A stretch of 64,000 nucleotides of DNA from Rhodococcus sp. HNM0569 (GTDB taxonomy: Bacteria; Actinomycetota; Actinomycetes; Mycobacteriales; Mycobacteriaceae): NCBI RefSeq assembly GCF_012726205.1, contig NZ_JAASAE010000002.1:310001-374000 (forward strand), written 5' to 3'. The number at the start of each line of letters is the position of its first letter. Position 1 is the first letter of the stretch. The position numbers and the translations under genes are program-made. The notes beneath the pieces are model-generated. The model saw only the letters and a list, made by a program, of their open reading frames with translations. It was not told the origin of the DNA and ran no database searches. Positions 40,156-48,200 of the stretch are shown piece by piece.

Positions 40156-40165
40156 GCGCATCCGC

Positions 40166-40804
40166 TCACGGCACCTGAACGCCACGGTTCTCGGCGACCA
40201 GCTGGCTGGTGCCGTGCTCGTATCCCAGCACCGCGTACGAGCCCGGATCGAGCGCGAACCGGCGTCCCTCGACGACCGGCAGCTCGATCCAGCGCGCCAT
40301 GAGCGCCCGCGAGAAGTGCCCGTGCCCGAACAGCACGACATCGCGTGAGCGCAACTGGGCGCGCGCGACCGACAGCACGAGGTCGCAGCGCGCGTGCACC
40401 TGCTCGGCCTGTTCGCCGCCCGGCGACGGATGCGTCCACACCGTCCAATCCGGGACCCGCTCGCGGATCTGCTCGGTCGTGAGTCCCTCGAAGTCGCCGT
40501 AGTCCCATTCCGCCAGGGCCTCCCACGTGCGTGAGGGTGCAAGTCCCGCGGCCTCGGCCGTGTGTACCGCCCGGGCGCGGGGACTGGCGAGCACGAGCGG
40601 ATCCGACAGGTCGAGAGCAGCCAGGGCATCGCCTGCCGCGCGGCCCTGCCGCTCGCCGTGCTCGGTGAGCGGGACGTCGGTGCGGCCGGTGTGCTTGCCG
40701 TCGCGGGCCCATTCCGTCTCCCCGTGCCGTACGAGGACGATCCGGTGCGGGCCCGGCGGTGTCTGGTGTGCTCCGGTGCTCGCCGACGTCATGAACCTCA
40801 TCAT
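40166..40804 (-). CDS. Histidine-phosphatase superfamily acid phosphatase (Rv3214/Gpm2 type)
   Basis: 212 residues. VLVRHGETEW carries the phospho-acceptor His27, SPRARAVHTAE an active-site Arg, AEWDYGDFEGLTTEQI the acid/base Glu, and FGHGHFSRAL the second catalytic His. M. tuberculosis Rv3214 looks like phosphoglycerate mutase but is an acid phosphatase. Three Met codons (40804, 40801, 40792) are possible starts; none has a strong ribosome site, GAGG precedes the last one closely. Confidence 0.92.
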   Translation of the reverse strand: MMRFMTSASTGAHQTPPGPHRIVLVRHGETEWARDGKHTGRTDVPLTEHGERQGRAAGDALAALDLSDPLVLASPRARAVHTAEAAGLAPSRTWEALAEWDYGDFEGLTTEQIRERVPDWTVWTHPSPGGEQAEQVHARCDLVLSVARAQLRSRDVVLFGHGHFSRALMARWIELPVVEGRRFALDPGSYAVLGYEHGTSQLVAENRGVQVP

Positions 40805-40863
40805 GTCAGCACGGCATGCGTGTGAGGCTCGCTCCGGCGCGAGATGTACGACAAGATCGTGGC

Positions 40864-41652
40864 GTGGCGACGACGGTACTGGCAGTGGCGAATCAGAAGG
40901 GTGGGGTCGCCAAGACCACCACCGTGGCGTCCCTCGGTGCCGCGCTGGCCGGGCTCGGCCGGCGCGTGCTCGTGGTCGACCTCGACCCGCAGGGCTGCCT
41001 CACGTTCTCGCTCGGTCACAATCCCGATCGCCTCGAACGCTCGGTGCACGACGTGCTGACCGGCGACATCGGGGCCGCCGATGCGATTCTGGACACGAGC
41101 GACGGTGTCGCGCTGCTGCCCGCCACGATCGACCTCGCGGGCGCCGAGGCGCTGCTGCTGATGCGCCCGGGCCGCGAGTTCACGCTCGCCCGCGCACTCG
41201 CGCCGCTGTACGACGACTACGACACGGTGCTCGTCGACTGCCCGCCGTCGCTCGGCGTACTCACACTCAACGGGCTGACGGCGGCGCATTCGGTGCTCGT
41301 GCCGCTGCAGTGCGAGACTCTCGCCCACCGCGGCGTCGGTCAGCTGTTGCGCACCGTGCGCGAGGTACAGCAGATCACCAACCCCGATCTCGTCCTGTTG
41401 GGTGCGCTGCCCACGCTGTACGACGCGCGCACCACGCACAGCCGGGACGTGCTTTCCGACGTCGCGGACCGGTACGAGTTGCCCGTGCTCGACCCGCCGA
41501 TCCCGCGCACCGTACGATTCGCGGAGGCGTCGGCGTCCGGGGCCACCGTGCTCGCGGGCCGGAACAACAAGGGCGCCACCGCATACCGTGATCTCGCCGA
41601 GAACCTCGCGAAGTACTGGTCGGGGTCGGAGTTGCGTACCTTCTCCGGCTGA
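40864..41652 (+). CDS. ParA/Soj-family ATPase (Rv3213c type)
   Basis: 262 residues from the GTG at 40864. Deviant Walker A QKGGVAKTTTVASLGAALA, Walker A' VVDLDPQGCLTFSLG and DCPPSLGVLTLNGLTAA. PLQCETLAHRGVGQLL and PIPRTVRFAEASASG are ParA/Soj hallmarks. No parB lies next to it, so it is an orphan ParA that may position another cargo or help chromosome segregation. Divergent from the acid phosphatase. Confidence 0.93.
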   Translation: MATTVLAVANQKGGVAKTTTVASLGAALAGLGRRVLVVDLDPQGCLTFSLGHNPDRLERSVHDVLTGDIGAADAILDTSDGVALLPATIDLAGAEALLLMRPGREFTLARALAPLYDDYDTVLVDCPPSLGVLTLNGLTAAHSVLVPLQCETLAHRGVGQLLRTVREVQQITNPDLVLLGALPTLYDARTTHSRDVLSDVADRYELPVLDPPIPRTVRFAEASASGATVLAGRNNKGATAYRDLAENLAKYWSGSELRTFSG

Positions 41653-41674
41653 ACGATCAGGGCCTCGGCAATGA

Positions 41675-42022
41675 TCAGGGGGCAGTCGTGGCTCGCGACG
41701 CGAGATAGTCGGCGCCCCACCGATCGAGTTCGGCGACCATCGGCACCAGAGTCTCGCCGAGAGCGGTGAGCGCGTACTCGACACGCGGTGGTACCTCGGC
41801 GTAAACGGTGCGCGAGACGATGCCGTCGGTCTCGAGTTCGCGCAGTTGCCGGGTGAGTGAGCGCGGAGTGACGTCGCCGACGGCGCGATGCAGTTCGCCG
41901 AAGCGCAGCACCCCTGCCGCACCGAGGTGTTTGACGATGGTGAGCTTCCAGGCGCCGCCGAGGACGGACGTGGCCACCTCTACCGGGCATATCCGTGCGG
42001 CTCTCGCAACAGGGGGACGCAT
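41675..42022 (-). CDS. HxlR-family transcription regulator
   Basis: 115 residues. HxlR winged-helix signatures CPVEVATSVLGGAWKLTIV, RFGELHRAVGDVTPRSLTRQL and YAEVPPRVEYALTALG. Such MarR-like regulators respond to quinones, aldehydes or disulfide stress, with a conserved Cys near the N-terminus (Cys12). I chose the ATG at 42022 because GGAAGGA lies 6 nt upstream; a GTG at 42070 would add 16 residues. Divergent from a flavodoxin-fold oxidoreductase, its likely target. Confidence 0.9.
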   Translation of the reverse strand: MRPPVARAARICPVEVATSVLGGAWKLTIVKHLGAAGVLRFGELHRAVGDVTPRSLTRQLRELETDGIVSRTVYAEVPPRVEYALTALGETLVPMVAELDRWGADYLASRATTAP

Positions 42023-42089
42023 CGGCATTCCTTCCAGGAAACTCTCGTCGAAGGTGCTGTGTACCTGCACACTATCAAGAAAGTCACTA

Positions 42090-42105
42090 TGTCATGGCAA
42101 TGACA
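42090..42105. promoter_or_regulatory. Inverted repeat between hxlR and the oxidoreductase gene
   Basis: TGTCATGGCAATGACA is TGTCAT/ATGACA around a 4-nt spacer, located centrally in the 149-nt divergent gap, where a shared HxlR operator would be expected. AGTACT overlaps its right edge. Confidence 0.5.
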
Positions 42106-42171
42106 GTACTTGTTTTCATCGTAGTAACTCCGCACGCTGGAGTCACACCGTGAGACGAAGGAGGTCGACAG

Positions 42172-43035
42172 ATGTCGTTGCGGGGAACCAGCGTGTTGTG
42201 GGTGTCGGCGCACCCGCTCGAGTCGTCACTGTCCGCGCATCTGCGCGGGGTCGGGGTGGGAGTGTTGCGCGCCGAGGGCGCGGACGTCGTCGAATCCGAC
42301 CTGTACGCGATGCGGTGGAATCCGGTCGTCGGGCACGGCGATTTCGCGAAGGGCGTCGACGGCAGCGTCAACGTACGGACTGCCGCCGCATTCCGGCGGG
42401 GCGAACTCGGCGAGGACGTGCGCGCCGAGCAGGACAAGCTCCGAGCCGCCGATCTCGTAGTCGTGCAGTTCCCGCTGTGGTGGTACGGCATGCCCGCGAT
42501 TCTCAAGGGCTGGTTCGACCGAGTCTTCGTGAACGGCTTCGCATTCGGCGTCACCGATCCGGACACGGGAAGACGGCTGAAGTACGGCGAGGGCGGCCTC
42601 TCGGGCAAGCGTGCCGTCGCGATCGTGTCCGCAGGCGATCGTGCGACCTCGTTCGGGCCCCGCGGTGTCAACGGAGACCTCGAGTCGTTGTTGTTCCCGA
42701 TCTTGCACGGCACGTTCTGGTACACGGGGATGCAACCGCTCGTCCCGCACCTGCTCGCGGGTGTCGACCGCCCTGGCTGGTCCGAGGTGGACACGGCGGA
42801 AAAGCTACTGCGCGAACGACTCCGGGGAATCATGGACGAATCGGGCATCGCCTACCGCCGGTTGCGCGACGGCGGTTACGACGACGACCGCGTGCTCGCC
42901 GCGGAGTACCGTCCCGGCGAGTGCGGGCTCGCGGTTCACCACGCTTCTTCGCGTACCGTCTCGAGTGCGGAGTCGAGCAGTGCGGACACGAGCGAGACCA
43001 GGACGTCCGGGCCGCCGGGGACGGCGACCGCGTGA
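42172..43035 (+). CDS. Flavodoxin-fold NAD(P)H oxidoreductase (quinone reductase type)
   Basis: 287 residues. N-terminal VLWVSAHPLESSLSAHL is the FMN phosphate loop; QFPLWWYGMPAILKGWFDRVF is the hallmark of NAD(P)H:quinone oxidoreductases; GTFWYTGMQPLVPH follows. It should reduce quinones or electrophiles by two electrons. GAAGGAGG precedes the ATG. Past about residue 255 the tail is Ser/Thr-rich and encoded in DNA overlapping the last 100 nt of the convergent espG gene, so it may be a non-conserved extension. Probably controlled by the divergent HxlR protein. Confidence 0.9.
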   Translation: MSLRGTSVLWVSAHPLESSLSAHLRGVGVGVLRAEGADVVESDLYAMRWNPVVGHGDFAKGVDGSVNVRTAAAFRRGELGEDVRAEQDKLRAADLVVVQFPLWWYGMPAILKGWFDRVFVNGFAFGVTDPDTGRRLKYGEGGLSGKRAVAIVSAGDRATSFGPRGVNGDLESLLFPILHGTFWYTGMQPLVPHLLAGVDRPGWSEVDTAEKLLRERLRGIMDESGIAYRRLRDGGYDDDRVLAAEYRPGECGLAVHHASSRTVSSAESSSADTSETRTSGPPGTATA

Positions 43036-43682
43036 TCGTGGGGGCCGACGACATAGCGGCCGTCGCCTGCGACGTCGATCCAGCGGAACCATCCGACGTC
43101 GTTTCCGCGGGCGTGGCGCGGGCCGCACCACACGCGCACCGTGCCGTCGCCCGCGTGCCCACTGTGCAGCACAGTTTCGAGGCTCCGGGCGGCGGGGACG
43201 GCGTCGGCCGGCCGGAGGATGCCGGCCGAGAGGTCCTCTTCTGCTTCGGGTTTGGGCTTCTCGAACCGGTGGCGGCCGCCCGCGTTCGGAGGGAGGAGGC
43301 CGACGATCTGACCGCCGAGGCTGCCCGCCTGCCCCAGTGCGACGACGACGTCGCCGCCGTGCAGGGGAGCCGGGCCCGGCATCTGGACGGCGATCGCGAC
43401 CTGCTGGTGCATCTGCGCCGCGATCGCTCGGATCGGCTGCCCGTCGACGGTGCGGCCGGACACGGCCGCGTAGATCTCGGGTGACGCGAGGATGCGGACC
43501 GCTGCGGTCAGCGCGTCGTGTTCGGGCCCGTCGAATGCGGCGCGCACCGCCTGCTGGTACTCGTCACGGGCTTCCTCGCTGTCGAAGCCCGTGACGATGT
43601 GGAAGGGAAAGGGATACCGGTCCTGCCCGGTGCCGAGCCACAGTGCGCCGAACTGTGCGCCCCGCATACGCCAGTTGCGCAC
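42936..43682 (-). CDS. EspG-family ESX secretion chaperone
   Basis: About 248 residues. EspG proteins bind the tip of PPE proteins in the cytosol and deliver them to the type VII secretion machine. Here RMRGAQFGALWLGTGQDRYPFPF, FDGPEHDALTAAVRILASPEI and a central beta-rich region fit the family. Start is uncertain: a TTG at 43688 overlaps the PPE stop (TTGA); the GTG at 43682 has GGGGG at good spacing and is used here. The C-terminus overlaps the convergent oxidoreductase gene by 100 nt. The cognate ESX core genes are not in the window. Confidence 0.75.
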   Translation of the reverse strand: MRNWRMRGAQFGALWLGTGQDRYPFPFHIVTGFDSEEARDEYQQAVRAAFDGPEHDALTAAVRILASPEIYAAVSGRTVDGQPIRAIAAQMHQQVAIAVQMPGPAPLHGGDVVVALGQAGSLGGQIVGLLPPNAGGRHRFEKPKPEAEEDLSAGILRPADAVPAARSLETVLHSGHAGDGTVRVWCGPRHARGNDVGWFRWIDVAGDGRYVVGPHDHAVAVPGGPDVLVSLVSALLDSALETVREEAW

Positions 43683-43684
43683 GG

Positions 43685-44848
43685 TCAACCCCCGATCACG
43701 GGCGGCGAGACCGGAGGCAGCTTTCCGATGAGCTCGGTGCCGTTGTCGAGCGTCACGAGGTAGCCGGGAGTCTTGTGTTCCTTGTCCTGATCGCCGTTGC
43801 CGCGCGCACCGCCTGCACCGCCCATCATGCCGCCCATCATGCCGCGGCCCGCGCCCGCCGCCCCGGCGCCCGCCTTGAGCCCTCCTGCGGGGTTGCCGGC
43901 CGCGGCTCCGGGGGCGGCGCCCATCACGCCACCGGGCGCGGCGCCTGCCAGGCCACCGAGTGCGCCGCCGCCTGCACCACCGCCGAGACCCGCTGCCGCG
44001 CCACCCCCGGCACCGCCGCCGAGGCCCGACGCGCCGAGGCCGCCGGTGCGCGCGCCGTCGCCGAGAGCGCCCGCGGGGGACACCGAGGCGGGTGATGTGC
44101 CTGCGGCACCGTCGCCGAGACCTCCTGCCGACGCCGGGGACGTGCCGCTGGTGTCGCTCGCGCTGTCGCCGAGGGCCTCGCCGGTCGGGTCGGCGCCTGT
44201 ACCCGCGCCACCGACCGCACCGCCTCCGCCACCACCGACGCCGGTACCGCTGCCACCGCCGGTCGCCGGGCCCGTGACGCCACCGGGGACGGCGTCACCC
44301 GACAAGTCGATCGGGATGACGGGCGCTTCGAACTGGGGAACGGTGCCGTCGACTCCACGCAGGCCGCCGGAGAACGTCGAGAGTTGGTTCAGCGCTTCCT
44401 GGTGGCGCGCGTAGTAGGCCTCCTCGTCGGCCGTCGACCACGGGGTGATGGTGTTCCAGAAGCCGCCCTTGCTGATGTACTCGGGCGTCGAACTGCGCAC
44501 GAGGTCGACCGCGCCGGTGAGTTCCGAGAGGGTGGTGGACACGCCGCGGAAGTACTGACCGGCCGCGGGTGCGTTCTCCGCATAGGTCGCGACGGCGCGG
44601 CTGCCGGACTCCGCCGCCGAACCGGCCCACGCGTCGGCGATCCGGACCGACAACTCCCGGCCGAAGTCCGCGACGGCCTGTTCGGTGTCGTCGCCCAGCT
44701 TCGACCACCCGGAGCCGAGCGAGCCGGCGTTCTCGGACGTCATCGCCTCGACGACGTCGCGGATCTTCTCGAAGCTCCACGGAACGGACTCGAACGCTTC
44801 GCAGATCATCACGTACGTCGGATCCATACCGCTCGACGGCACTGCCAT
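43685..44848 (-). CDS. PPE-like (WXG100-related) secreted-protein candidate
   Basis: 387 residues, ATG with AGGGGG upstream. The N-terminal 155 residues are helical (DPTYVMICEAFESVPWSFEK, then W-A-G-S-A-A-ES like a WxG turn), typical of PPE/WXG100 proteins of Nocardiaceae. A long Gly/Ala/Ser-rich linker (about 190-345, with GMMGGMMGG) leads to a short conserved C-terminus, KTPGYLVTLDNGTELIG then PVSPPVIGG. No signal peptide, consistent with export by a type VII system. Followed directly by the EspG-type gene, its probable chaperone. Confidence 0.75.
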   Translation of the reverse strand: MAVPSSGMDPTYVMICEAFESVPWSFEKIRDVVEAMTSENAGSLGSGWSKLGDDTEQAVADFGRELSVRIADAWAGSAAESGSRAVATYAENAPAAGQYFRGVSTTLSELTGAVDLVRSSTPEYISKGGFWNTITPWSTADEEAYYARHQEALNQLSTFSGGLRGVDGTVPQFEAPVIPIDLSGDAVPGGVTGPATGGGSGTGVGGGGGGAVGGAGTGADPTGEALGDSASDTSGTSPASAGGLGDGAAGTSPASVSPAGALGDGARTGGLGASGLGGGAGGGAAAGLGGGAGGGALGGLAGAAPGGVMGAAPGAAAGNPAGGLKAGAGAAGAGRGMMGGMMGGAGGARGNGDQDKEHKTPGYLVTLDNGTELIGKLPPVSPPVIGG

Positions 44849-44965
44849 GTTCGGCCCCCTGAGTCGCAACCACCCCGTAGCGCGCGGGACAGCGTCCCGC
44901 CGGCGCCCGTCCAAAATACATGGCGCGGGTGCAGACGGCGGGATCAGGTGCGGACCGGCCGACGG

Positions 44966-46183
44966 TCAGCGCAGCGCGGTGACGGTGTCCCCGCGCTGTT
45001 CGAGGACGACGTCGCCGACGACGGCGGGCACGACGGGTGCCTCGGTACCCGGCGGGCGTGACACGCCGATACTCGAATCCGGCTGCCCGGTCGCGGGATC
45101 GAGGACGGCCAGGCCGCCCTGGACCGGCACGAGCAGGCGCCCCGCCATGATCGTGGCGGGCCCGATCGTGCCGGGATAGTTCCAGACCGGGTGCAGGTTG
45201 TTCGTCGAGAAGCCGAACAGGCTCGTGCCCGACCACCAGGTGATGCTCGAGCCCGTGACCGTCGCTCGGGCCTCGGCCGTCGCGGGCGAGTCGAGTGCAC
45301 TGACCGCGCTGAGATTCCCGGCGCCGTCGTAGATGCCGATGCGCGGCCGCTCGCCGCCGCCTCCCGGAAGGTAGACGGCGGTGTTCTCGCCCCACACGGC
45401 GATGATCCGCGTGCCGTCGGCGGCCGACGGAATCTCGGCGAGCACGTGCGACGCGTACTCCTCCGGCTCCTGCGCGTCCTTGGGAGTGGGGGAGAGCAGG
45501 GTGAGACGGTCGGCGCTCTCGCCCGGGCATCGTTCGAGGACCGCGAGGCGCGCGGTACTGGTGTGCGCGTCGATCAGCGTGCATCCGCTGCGCGGTTGCT
45601 TGTTCGGATTGACGGGAGCGTCGACGCGTCCGTACTCGACCGTGCGCACGAGATCGGAGCGCCACAGCTCGAGCCGGGTGTCGCCGCGTGCGACGACATA
45701 CGATCCGTCCGCACTCAGTGTGATCTCGGGGTCGGCGTCGCTCGACCGTTGCGCCGCGCGCGTGCCGTCGCTGCCGTCGAGCGCGGTGACCTGTCCGCAT
45801 CCACGATCGTCCGGGTACACCGCGACCGCGCGGTCCCACGACGCGGTGACCGCGCACAGGTCGCGATCGCGTTCGTAGCGCCACAGTTCGGCACCGGTGG
45901 CGGGGTCACGGCCGACGACGGCCGTGCCGTCGGCGGTGGCGACCGCCCCCGCGGCGGGCGCGGGGGCGGTCGTGTCGGGGCTCGGCGCGGTCCACAACTC
46001 GTGCAACACCGTCGGCACCGTGTCGGCGGGGGTGGGTTCGTCGGCCGGAGCAGCGGCGGTGACCGATTCCGTGCCACGCGCGTCGCTGCGCGCCCACACC
46101 ACGACGATCGACACCACCAGGACGAGCGCGATCCCGGCCGCGACCAGCAGGTCGGCGCGCGTGCGCCGCTCGGGTGGCAGCAC
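44966..46183 (-). CDS. Membrane-anchored beta-propeller (PQQ-like repeat) protein, Rv3212 type
   Basis: 405 residues. One N-terminal membrane helix (about 10-30, LLVAAGIALVLVVSIVVVW), then an outward-facing domain with repeated blades such as DPATGAELWRY, HPVWNYPGTIG and GLAVLDPATGQPD. PQQ-type propellers of this kind often serve as binding platforms. Function unknown. It starts 8 nt after the rhlE stop, so it is likely part of the same transcript. Counterpart of Rv3212. Confidence 0.85.
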   Translation of the reverse strand: MLPPERRTRADLLVAAGIALVLVVSIVVVWARSDARGTESVTAAAPADEPTPADTVPTVLHELWTAPSPDTTAPAPAAGAVATADGTAVVGRDPATGAELWRYERDRDLCAVTASWDRAVAVYPDDRGCGQVTALDGSDGTRAAQRSSDADPEITLSADGSYVVARGDTRLELWRSDLVRTVEYGRVDAPVNPNKQPRSGCTLIDAHTSTARLAVLERCPGESADRLTLLSPTPKDAQEPEEYASHVLAEIPSAADGTRIIAVWGENTAVYLPGGGGERPRIGIYDGAGNLSAVSALDSPATAEARATVTGSSITWWSGTSLFGFSTNNLHPVWNYPGTIGPATIMAGRLLVPVQGGLAVLDPATGQPDSSIGVSRPPGTEAPVVPAVVGDVVLEQRGDTVTALR

Positions 46184-46191
46184 GGACGCTG

Positions 46192-47856
46192 TTACTCGGC
46201 GTCGGTGCTCGCGGTGGCCGCGGCACCCGAACGACGCCTGCGGCGACGGCGGCGCGGCTTGCTCTCGCCCGCATCGTCGCGAGAGGCGGGTCCGGTCGAG
46301 GGAGCGTCGCCCGTAGGGGCAGCGTCCTTCGCCGGTGCGCCGTTCTCGCCGCTGCGGGTCGCGCCGTTGTCGTCGCTGCGCTTCGCGCCGCGGGTGCGCT
46401 TGCGCGAGCGGGTGCGGGCGGGTCGCTCACTGCGTTCGCGCCGCTCCCCGGACCCGCTCGCAGCCGGCTCGCTCTTGGTCGAGGCGGTCTTGATCGAGCC
46501 CGTCACGTCGGTGGGGATGTCGAGATCCTCGAACAGGTGCGGCGAACTCGAGTAGGTCTCGACGGGCTCGTCGATGCCGAGGCCCAGTGCCTTGTCGATG
46601 AGCTGCCAGCGGGGCACATCGTCCCAGTCGACGAGCGTGACCGCGGTGCCCGTGCGGCCCGCACGGCCGGTGCGGCCGATGCGGTGGACGTAGGTCTTCT
46701 CGTCCTCGGGGCACTGGTAGTTGATCACGTGCGTGACGTCGTCGATGTCGATGCCGCGTGCCGCGACGTCGGTGGCGACGAGCACGTCGATCTTGCCGGT
46801 GCGGAACGACTTGAGTGCCTTCTCGCGGGCGACCTGACCGAGATCGCCGTGGACGGCGCCCACCTGGAAGCCGCGCTCACCGAGGTCGTCGGCGACCTTC
46901 TGCGCGGTGCGCTTGGTGCGTGTGAAGATCATCGTCGCGCCGCGGCCGCGGGCCTGCAGGATGCGGGCGACCATCTCGGCCTTGTCGAGGGCGTGCGCTC
47001 GGTAGATGTGCTGGGTGGTGCGCTCGTGCACCGCGGACGACGCGGCGTCCTCGGCCCGGATGTGCGTCGGGCGGTCGAGGAAGGTGCGGGCGAGAGTGAT
47101 GATCGGGCCCGGCATCGTGGCGGAGAAGAGCATCGTCTGCCGTTTGTCCGGCACGATCGAGAGAATGCGTTCGATGTCCGGCAGGAAGCCCAGGTCGAGC
47201 ATCTCGTCGGCCTCGTCGAGCACGAGGACACCCACCTTGCCGAGGATCAGGTGCGACTGGTTCGCGAGGTCGAGCAGGCGACCGGGGGTGCCGACGACGA
47301 CGTCCGCGCCCGCCCGGAGTGCCTCGATCTGCTGCTCGTAGGGGCGTCCGCCGTAGATCGAGACGACCGACAGCTTGCCGCGCGGGCCGCTACCGGGCAG
47401 GTACGTGGCGGCTTCCTCGAGATCCTTCGTGACCTGGACGCACAGCTCGCGCGTGGGAACGATGACCAGCGCCCGGGGCGTGCCGTCGAGTTCCGCGGTG
47501 CCCGTGGCGGTGCTGATGCGGTCGAGCAGGGGGACACCGAAACCGTAGGTCTTGCCCATGCCGGTGCGGGCCTGGCCGATGAGGTCGTCGCCCGCGAGGG
47601 CGAGGGGGAGCGTGAGTTCCTGGATCGCGAACGTGCGCTCGATGCCGTGCTCGCCGAGCGCGCGCACGATCTCGTCGCGGACGCCGAGTTCGGCGAAGCT
47701 GGGAGCGACGTGGGCGTTGCCCGTGTCGACCGAGATGGTGGCTTCGACGGCGGCTTCCACCGCGCCGGCTTCCGCCTGCCTCGAAGTCGCTTCCGCCTGC
47801 CTCGAAGTCTCTGTATCGATCGAGTTCTCTGTCAGGGATGAAGTGGTGTTGCTCAG
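46192..47856 (-). CDS. rhlE: DEAD-box RNA helicase, RhlE type
   Basis: About 554 residues. Q motif FAELGVRDEIVRAL...IQELTLPLAL, GQARTGMGKT (I), PTRELCVQV (Ia), VLDEADEM (II), SATMP (III), VATDVAARGIDID (V) and HRIGRTGRAG (VI) are all present. The C-terminal tail is basic and low complexity. No ATG precedes the core; the best start is a CTG at 47856 (LSNTTSSLTENS) with AGGAAGG 8 nt upstream. A GTG at 47886 and one further in (EAGAVEAAVEAT) are alternatives. Counterpart of Rv3211. Confidence 0.93.
   Translation of the reverse strand: MSNTTSSLTENSIDTETSRQAEATSRQAEAGAVEAAVEATISVDTGNAHVAPSFAELGVRDEIVRALGEHGIERTFAIQELTLPLALAGDDLIGQARTGMGKTYGFGVPLLDRISTATGTAELDGTPRALVIVPTRELCVQVTKDLEEAATYLPGSGPRGKLSVVSIYGGRPYEQQIEALRAGADVVVGTPGRLLDLANQSHLILGKVGVLVLDEADEMLDLGFLPDIERILSIVPDKRQTMLFSATMPGPIITLARTFLDRPTHIRAEDAASSAVHERTTQHIYRAHALDKAEMVARILQARGRGATMIFTRTKRTAQKVADDLGERGFQVGAVHGDLGQVAREKALKSFRTGKIDVLVATDVAARGIDIDDVTHVINYQCPEDEKTYVHRIGRTGRAGRTGTAVTLVDWDDVPRWQLIDKALGLGIDEPVETYSSSPHLFEDLDIPTDVTGSIKTASTKSEPAASGSGERRERSERPARTRSRKRTRGAKRSDDNGATRSGENGAPAKDAAPTGDAPSTGPASRDDAGESKPRRRRRRRRSGAAATASTDAE
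47769..47809. repeat. Two 20-bp direct repeats in the 5' part of rhlE
   Basis: CTTCCGCCTGCCTCGAAGTC occurs at 47769-47788 and 47790-47809 with no mismatch. The 21-nt period keeps the frame and duplicates the heptapeptide TSRQAEA in the disordered N-terminus. Confidence 0.9.
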
Positions 47857-48200
47857 GGGTCTGGCCTTCCTCGTCGCTGCACGCACGAGGTGAGGGAGGG
47901 TCGATTCGTTCGACCCGGATCGTCTGGCCGACGGTCTTGCCGACGCTGCCGAAAGCCTCTCCCGATGTGTCGCCTCGGCGTCAGCACGGAACTCTCTGGT
48001 GAATCCCGGCGAGCCGATGCGGGCATGCCATCGGTCAGGTGCGCGCACATTTCCATGGAGACCGTATGCGCTGTGACGTCCGATTCGGTGGGACGACGCG
48101 CAGGAAACAACGATCTCTCTGCCCCGAGTGTACCGGTCGGTGTCCGCGAGACCGATTCCACGTGGTCGTGCTCACTCGACGCGCACTAGGCTTCGGCGTC
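47857..48200. other. 344-nt divergent gap between rhlE and the ferritin-like gene
   Basis: It would hold a long rhlE leader on the minus strand and the short promoter of the plus-strand gene. GGGTCGA-TTCGT-TCGACCC (47898-47916) is a 7-bp inverted repeat about 45 nt before the rhlE start, and TAGGCT (48187-48192) is the likely -10 for the plus-strand gene. An open plus-strand frame from 48039 is probably not coding. Confidence 0.6.

Noticed and set aside
48039-48200. N-terminal extension of the ferritin-like protein from 48039
   Set aside because: The extension is Arg/Cys-rich and unlike the family, and TAGGCT 8 nt before the ATG at 48201 supports that start.
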